Assembly (NCBI GenBank): GCA_049976205.1
Contig: JBMFIR010000017.1
Location: forward strand, 1-28,718
Reading direction: 5' to 3'
Origin: WYEN01 sp049976205
Lineage (GTDB): Archaea > Thermoproteota > Thermoprotei_A > Sulfolobales > AG1
Length of the DNA stretch: 28,718 nucleotides
Every line of letters starts with the position of its first letter. Positions within the stretch are counted from its first letter, which is position 1. The position numbers and the translations under genes are program-made. Shown in pieces: positions 24,465 to 28,718 of the stretch. The notes beneath the pieces were generated by a model that was given only the letters and a program-made list of their open reading frames with translations, made no database searches and was not told the origin of the DNA.

Positions 24465-24480
24465 ATTAGACGCCTCTAAT
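24465..24480 (+). other. Perfect hairpin between gatA and gatB
   Basis: ATTAGA and TCTAAT are exact reverse complements with a 4-nt loop (CGCC), in the 51-nt gatA-gatB gap. It could be a transcript-stability or processing element; no long T-run follows, so a terminator is less likely. The gatB ribosome site GAGGAG lies at 24492-24497. Confidence 0.35.
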
Positions 24481-24504
24481 CTTATTTATGCGAGGAGTAG
24501 TATT

Positions 24505-25950
24505 GTGAGTACTAGTGACGTGATCATTGGTCTCGAGATACATCTCCAGGTAACGACTTCGAAGACAAAAATGTTTTGTTCATGCTCAAGCGACTACAGA
24601 AATTCTCCACCTAATACAAATATCTGCCCCATATGCCTAGGCCTGCCAGGAACCTTGCCTAGACCAAATAAATATGTTGTTGATAAAGCAATTCAATTAG
24701 CATTTGCACTAGGCTCAGAGATCAGTGAGGATCTAGTTTTCGCAAGAAAGCATTACTTCTACCCAGATCTTCCTAAGGGATACCAGATCTCGCAGTACAC
24801 AATAGGTAGATATACAGCTCTAGCGAGAGGCGGTTCCCTAGAGATTTCTCTGAAGGGTTATAGAAAAAATATTAGGATCAGAAGAATCAATATCGAGGAG
24901 GATCCCGCTAAAATAATATATCCTGAAAAAGATCCTTGGAAGAGCCCATATGTACTAATCGACTATAACAGATCTGGTATACCTCTGATAGAAGTAGCTA
25001 CAGAACCTGATCTAGAGAGTGCTGAAGAAGCAGTTGTTTTTGTTGAGAAACTACTCGAGTTAGCTGATCATCTAAACATAACAGATCCCACTTTAGAGGG
25101 GGCTTTTAGAGTAGATGCCAACATCTCGGTGAGAGGAGGAGAACGAGTAGAGATAAAAAACATTGGTTCTCTAAAGGATCTTAATAAAGCAATAAGTTTC
25201 GAGATAATAAGACAAAAAAGACTTCGTGAAATTGGCGAGAGAATTACTAGAGAGACAAGACACTGGGACCCTGTTAGAGGAGCAACGATCTCAGCCAGAC
25301 ATAAAGAGTTTGAGGAGGAGTATAAATATATGCCTGACCCTGATATACCTCCGATCAAGATCTCTAGAGAATATCTAGAGAAACTCAGAATCTCCTTACC
25401 AGAGCTTCCATGGATTATGAAGAAGAGATTTATTGAGAAATATAGTTTAACTGATTATGAAGCCGGTGTTTTAGTGTCGAGAAAGTGGTTGGCTAAATAC
25501 TTTGAAGAAACTGTGAGTTTCTATAATAAACCTGATAAAGTAGCTGATTTACTAATAAATGATTTTTTAGGTATAATTAATGAAGCCGGTGGTAGACTGG
25601 ATCTTGTTAAGGCAAAACCTAAGCAAATAGCTGAGTTACTTGAATTACTTGATAAAAAAGTTATTAGTATAAAGATTCTCAAGGAGATTCTTCCTAGAGT
25701 AATATTTAATGGAGAGGATCCGAGGAAAATAATTAATGAAATGAATTTTACTGTTATCTCAGAGGACACGTTCCTAGAGGAAATAGCTGAGAAAGTAATT
25801 AGAGACAATCCGAAAGCTGTTGAGGACGTTAAGAAGAATCCTAAGGCAATAAACTTTTTAGTGGGTCAAGTAATGAAGCTCACTAAGGGAAGAGCTGATC
25901 CTGATAAAATAAATAGGATCATAAGAAGAAAACTAGGTCTAGGCGAATAG
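24505..25950 (+). CDS. gatB: Asp/Glu-tRNA amidotransferase subunit GatB
   Basis: This 481-aa subunit binds tRNA and catalyses phosphorylation and amidation of Glu/Asp-tRNA. The N-terminus VIIGLEIHLQ starts the cradle domain. A zinc site of four Cys is seen: C25, C27, C41 and C44. The block HYFYPDLPKGYQISQY is family-specific. The C-terminal YqeY-like tail domain (about 330-481) is present with a full-length end. GTG 24505 is preceded by GAGGAG. Confidence 0.95.
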   Translation: MSTSDVIIGLEIHLQVTTSKTKMFCSCSSDYRNSPPNTNICPICLGLPGTLPRPNKYVVDKAIQLAFALGSEISEDLVFARKHYFYPDLPKGYQISQYTIGRYTALARGGSLEISLKGYRKNIRIRRINIEEDPAKIIYPEKDPWKSPYVLIDYNRSGIPLIEVATEPDLESAEEAVVFVEKLLELADHLNITDPTLEGAFRVDANISVRGGERVEIKNIGSLKDLNKAISFEIIRQKRLREIGERITRETRHWDPVRGATISARHKEFEEEYKYMPDPDIPPIKISREYLEKLRISLPELPWIMKKRFIEKYSLTDYEAGVLVSRKWLAKYFEETVSFYNKPDKVADLLINDFLGIINEAGGRLDLVKAKPKQIAELLELLDKKVISIKILKEILPRVIFNGEDPRKIINEMNFTVISEDTFLEEIAEKVIRDNPKAVEDVKKNPKAINFLVGQVMKLTKGRADPDKINRIIRRKLGLGE

Positions 25951-25955
25951 AGTAT

Positions 25956-26555
25956 ATGTGTAGAGTAATCGGTGTCTCAGGAACACCTGGCGTCGGTAAG
26001 AGTTTTGTTGCAAGAAAACTATCCGAGAAATTAAATGGGCTATACATAGATCTTTCTTCTAAAGTTATTGAGGAGAGACTTTATCAAGAGTATGATATAT
26101 CTAGAGAATCTTATGTAGCGGATCCTGACAAAGTGAATAGTTATATTAAGAAGATCTGTTCCGAGAATATGGGTAGGTACATTATTGTTGATAGCCACTA
26201 CGCAGAGATTATAGATCCTGCGTACATACACAGGATCTTTGTTTTAAGAGCGGATCCCGAAACTCTTGTTAAGAGACTATGCTCAAGAGGGTGGTCTCGA
26301 GAAAAGATCCTTGAGAATCTCGAGGCCGAGCTACTTGGTGTGTGTCTATATAATGCTTTGGAGGAACAGGATCCTTTTAAAATATGTGAGATCTATGAAA
26401 AAGATCTTGATAGAGCTGTAGAAAAGATCCTTAGTATACTCGAGGGTAAAGAGAAATGCGAGATCTATTATATCGATTGGTTAAACATATTAGAGAAAGA
26501 ATCTCCAGTGGAACTGATCGAGAGAATATGTAGTAGCCAAAAGAACTTAAGTTGA
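25956..26555 (+). CDS. Adenylate kinase AK6/Fap7 family
   Basis: This 199-aa archaeal homologue of Fap7/hCINAP has P-loop GTPGVGKS (9-16), IDLSSKVIEERL, a VDSHYAEII Walker B-like motif, and LRADPETLVKRLCSRGWSREKILENLEAELLGVCLYNALEE, with lid and core as in the family. The known role of relatives is ATP-dependent maturation of the small ribosomal subunit, with dual AMP/ATP kinase activity. It follows gatB by 5 nt, so it belongs to a translation-themed operon. The last 9 bases overlap the convergent flippase gene. Confidence 0.87.
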   Translation: MCRVIGVSGTPGVGKSFVARKLSEKLNGLYIDLSSKVIEERLYQEYDISRESYVADPDKVNSYIKKICSENMGRYIIVDSHYAEIIDPAYIHRIFVLRADPETLVKRLCSRGWSREKILENLEAELLGVCLYNALEEQDPFKICEIYEKDLDRAVEKILSILEGKEKCEIYYIDWLNILEKESPVELIERICSSQKNLS

Positions 26556-28064
26556 AATTTTCGCAGATATATATTTTAGTATTGAACTTAGAAAATCTCT
26601 TAACCATCTAGAGAGGAAATAAAGAATTACTATATAGATTGTGAGCGCTACTATAGTGAGCACGATTAGTGGCGGTACATCTCTTGTTATAGATAATATC
26701 TCTATTCTCCAAGCGCTCGTCGCCACGAATACAATACTTGATAGCAAAGCTGAAAAGAGCATATATGAGATCTCTCTAAGATCTATATCTAAGGATCTTT
26801 GCGACACGACTTCTTTCACAACATATGTTAAGTAAGAAGATGTGGGTAAGAGCAGTAGTAATGAGACCACCACAATAGCCTGGATCGGGGAAGTGCTTAG
26901 TAGACTAGCATATATAGCCATTGAATATATTAATACTCCAACACCAAATAATATAGCTCTAGAGAAATTTATTACCTGAATCCTTCCAATAGATGTTTTA
27001 AATAGATCTTTGATTGTCTTCGCCTCAAGATCTCTTCTCTCTAATCCATAAACTATGCTAGTAAACACATTTGCTAAACCTGACAAAAAACCATCGATCA
27101 TGATAAGAAACACAATTGAACTCATTTCAGAGTATACAGGGTTTAGAAGCGTAACCAAGGGTTTTGATAGAACAATAGAGTATATGAGAACTGGTGATGA
27201 GATTAAGAATATCATATAGATCACGTCTCTCGGAGAATATCTGATCTCTTCTAGCAGTTTTGCGTAGGCCACAGATGCAGGCACCGAAGTTACTTGGGAG
27301 ATGATTCCTCTGAGAGAATATGAGACCCCTAGAAAAGAAACTGCTTCCGTGGCTTTAGCAATAATTGTTAGAAAAACTCTGTCAGAGTTCCAGAGAAATC
27401 TCGAGACAGCATCTACTAGTCCGAGAATTGACATCTTGAGAAGAGTCTTTATCTCCGAGGAGACTTTATGTGTAGATAGTATTATGAGATTACTTCTCCA
27501 AAGCATGTAGAACACATATAGCGAGGATACTGCTGAGGCGAGAGCAGGAGACAGGATTGCTCCAATGATCCCTGTGCCTAAGACTCTTACCAGAACATAG
27601 GCTATTAATACTCTAGATAACTCAAATACTGTCATAGATGACATACCTATATCAGGTCTAAGCACATTAGCCAAGTTCCCAGATAAACTAGATAGAGCAT
27701 TAAAAACATTATTAACTATAAATACCAGTAAATATCTATAGGGATCTCCTAGGTAGCCAACTGCATAAATTGATGTGAAGAATAAAGCTAGAGACGATAT
27801 GAACATATACGCAAGATTCAGGATAATCGCTGCCGATAGAGAAGATTTGATTCCTAGAGCATATCTTCGAGCAAAAGCCCATCCCCAGAGATCATAGCCC
27901 ATCGAAACAATAGGAAGAATTGAGAAGCCGAAGACCCATACAGAGAACTCTTGAGGAGAGAGATACCTAACAACAAAGACAGTGAATAGAAATGCGGAGA
28001 AGAATCTCACAGTAAAAGAGATATAGCCTACGAGGATCGAGAATCTGACCCTAACTCTCGACAA
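26547..28064 (-). CDS. Polysaccharide/oligosaccharide flippase-like membrane protein
   Basis: This 505-aa protein has about 12-14 hydrophobic segments, a Wzx-/MATE-like layout. The N-terminal VRYLSPQEFSVWVFGFSILPIVSMGYDLW is typical of RfbX-type transporters of lipid-linked sugars, used for surface glycan or N-glycan export. The start is TTG 28064 after GTGGT. It overlaps the convergent AK6-like gene by 9 nt, tail to tail. The upstream pilin-like gene, 39 bp away in the same direction, fits a surface-protein and glycosylation locus. The substrate is unknown. Confidence 0.8.
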   Translation of the reverse strand: MSRVRVRFSILVGYISFTVRFFSAFLFTVFVVRYLSPQEFSVWVFGFSILPIVSMGYDLWGWAFARRYALGIKSSLSAAIILNLAYMFISSLALFFTSIYAVGYLGDPYRYLLVFIVNNVFNALSSLSGNLANVLRPDIGMSSMTVFELSRVLIAYVLVRVLGTGIIGAILSPALASAVSSLYVFYMLWRSNLIILSTHKVSSEIKTLLKMSILGLVDAVSRFLWNSDRVFLTIIAKATEAVSFLGVSYSLRGIISQVTSVPASVAYAKLLEEIRYSPRDVIYMIFLISSPVLIYSIVLSKPLVTLLNPVYSEMSSIVFLIMIDGFLSGLANVFTSIVYGLERRDLEAKTIKDLFKTSIGRIQVINFSRAILFGVGVLIYSMAIYASLLSTSPIQAIVVVSLLLLLPTSSYLTYVVKEVVSQRSLDIDLREISYMLFSALLSSIVFVATSAWRIEILSITRDVPPLIVLTIVALTIYIVILYFLSRWLRDFLSSILKYISAKIST

Positions 28065-28103
28065 GAGACCACAATAATCATTATTTCATGAGAGAAAAAT
28101 ACT

Positions 28104-28547
28104 TTATTTCCTCTCCTCAGCATATGCATTGACATAGTAGAATTCTCCCGATGAAGATAATATGACTACGGTATACATGACCCCTGGCTCAAGAACACAG
28201 TCTCTGAAAATCACAGAGATCCTACTCTCCTCACCGGGAGAAAGAAAGCTTCTACCATTGAAGACCTCATTAAGTTCTGTGGATAAGCAAGAAGGGAGAT
28301 CCTTCACAAAGATCTTCACGAAAGAAACATTGACTGAACCCATGTTCCTAACAGAAACATTAAATACCACAGAATTATTATCACGATACACAATCAAAAC
28401 AGGATCCGAGAAGACAACGTGCTTAACTGAGCCCATGTATGAACTAATAGATCCATAGATCCATGTAATAACTACTACACTAACTGCAACTACCACACCA
28501 ACAAGAATAACGATAGCAATTAATTCAGTCTTAGCATCTCTAAACAC
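28104..28547 (-). CDS. Pilin-like secreted or membrane-anchored protein
   Basis: This 147-aa protein has a short N-terminus (MFRDAKTEL) before a single long hydrophobic helix (9-31), then a soluble beta-rich domain (VFNVSVRNMGSVNVSFVKIFV). This resembles archaeal type IV pilins and archaellins with a class III-like signal; cleavage after Ala5 or nearby is inferred. Its two Cys (in LPSCLST and FRDCVLE) could form a disulfide outside the cell. GTG 28547 has GAGGTGATT five bases upstream. No relation to a named pilin is claimed. Confidence 0.6.
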   Translation of the reverse strand: MFRDAKTELIAIVILVGVVVAVSVVVITWIYGSISSYMGSVKHVVFSDPVLIVYRDNNSVVFNVSVRNMGSVNVSFVKIFVKDLPSCLSTELNEVFNGRSFLSPGEESRISVIFRDCVLEPGVMYTVVILSSSGEFYYVNAYAEERK

Positions 28548-28596
28548 TAGAAAATCACCTCATGAGACAGGAATATGAAGGAGAAATCTTTTGACC

Positions 28597-28605
28597 TTTA
28601 AAAAA
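28597..28605 (-). promoter_or_regulatory. Promoter of the pilin-like gene (TATA box)
   Basis: The minus strand reads TTTTTTAAA at 28605-28597, which would start transcription near 28575 and give a leader of about 28 nt containing GAGGTGATT. Confidence 0.4.
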
Positions 28606-28609
28606 TTAT

Positions 28610-28639
28610 TTGTTTAGATTTAGATTGTTTAGATTTAGA
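28610..28639. repeat. 15-bp perfect tandem repeat (2 copies)
   Basis: TTGTTTAGATTTAGA occurs twice head-to-tail (28610-28624 and 28625-28639), between the stop of the partial upstream gene and the promoter of the pilin-like gene. On the minus strand it lies just after the partial gene's stop, so it is in the 3' UTR or terminator region. It is either a short replication slippage product or a regulatory repeat. Confidence 0.7.
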
Positions 28640-28642
28640 GTT

Positions 28643-28718
28643 TTATCCTTGCCCAGTTGTTGTTGGAACACTACCTTGCTCAGCTGTTGTTGGAACACTA
28701 TATGCCTGTCCGCCACCA
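28643..28718 (-). CDS. C-terminus of a repeat-bearing protein (5' end beyond window)
   Basis: The minus-strand reading frame enters from the right edge and stops at TAA (28645-28643). The last residues are GGGQAYSVPTTAEQG then SVPTTTGQG, two copies of a 9-aa repeat (consensus SVPTTxxQG) encoded by similar 27-bp units. Low complexity rich in Gly, Thr, Pro and Gln suggests a stalk or linker end of a surface or pilus-like protein, in line with the next genes. Too little is visible for a family. Confidence 0.55.
   Translation of the reverse strand, partial: GGGQAYSVPTTAEQGSVPTTTGQG

Noticed and set aside
24465..24480. Intrinsic terminator between gatA and gatB
   Set aside because: A hairpin exists but lacks a following T-run, and gatB has no clear promoter of its own, so it is listed only as a hairpin.

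Overview
The window reads as a chromosome segment of an AT-rich, probably hyperthermophilic archaeon of the Thermoproteota (crenarchaeal type, perhaps Desulfurococcales-like; the genus cannot be fixed from sequence alone). The evidence is an archaeal 16S rRNA 5' end that is far richer in GC than the rest, archaeal TATA-box promoters, GTG and TTG starts, AGA/ATA-dominated codon use, and archaeal families: PINA ATPase, Hjc, DtdA, GatCAB, an archaeal translin and AK6/Fap7.

Layout. 1-600 (minus): 5' third of a 16S rRNA gene, its hairpin-rich leader and its promoter. 603-10886 (minus): a gap-free operon nuoA-B-C-D-H-I-J-K-M-L-N for an 11-subunit complex I without the NADH module (no NuoEFG), so its electron donor is unknown. 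11072-13095 (plus): pinA-hjc, a Holliday-junction ATPase and resolvase with overlapping ends. 13169-15380 (plus): a stomatin-like SPFH protein and its NfeD/1510-type membrane protease. 15490-15660 (plus): a 56-residue protein that is 40/56 glutamate with four spaced tryptophans, with its own promoter and terminator. 15691-17312 (minus): RNase Z and D-aminoacyl-tRNA deacylase. 17379-18045 (plus): a box C/D guide RNA fused into the start of an archaeal translin gene. 18061-18657 (minus): a UPF0200 P-loop kinase-like protein. 18818-22651 (plus): purB, purA and a COG2509-like flavoprotein. 22704-26555 (plus): gatC, gatA, gatB and an AK6/Fap7 adenylate kinase. 26547-28718 (minus): a polysaccharide flippase-like protein, a pilin-like secreted protein and the C-terminus of a repeat-bearing protein.

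Functional themes: respiration (Nuo), recombination (PINA/Hjc), membrane quality control (stomatin/NfeD), RNA maturation and translation fidelity (RNase Z, DtdA, C/D sRNA, GatCAB, AK6), AMP synthesis (PurB, PurA) and cell surface (flippase, pilin).

The three strongest unusual signals are: (1) a C/D box sRNA with ideal geometry whose box C' contains the translin start codon and whose 5' end coincides with the predicted transcription start; (2) purB and purA both lacking any ATG/GTG/TTG upstream of essential, family-conserved N-terminal residues that are nevertheless encoded in frame; (3) the Glu/Trp microprotein gene. No mobile elements, CRISPR arrays or tRNA genes were seen.
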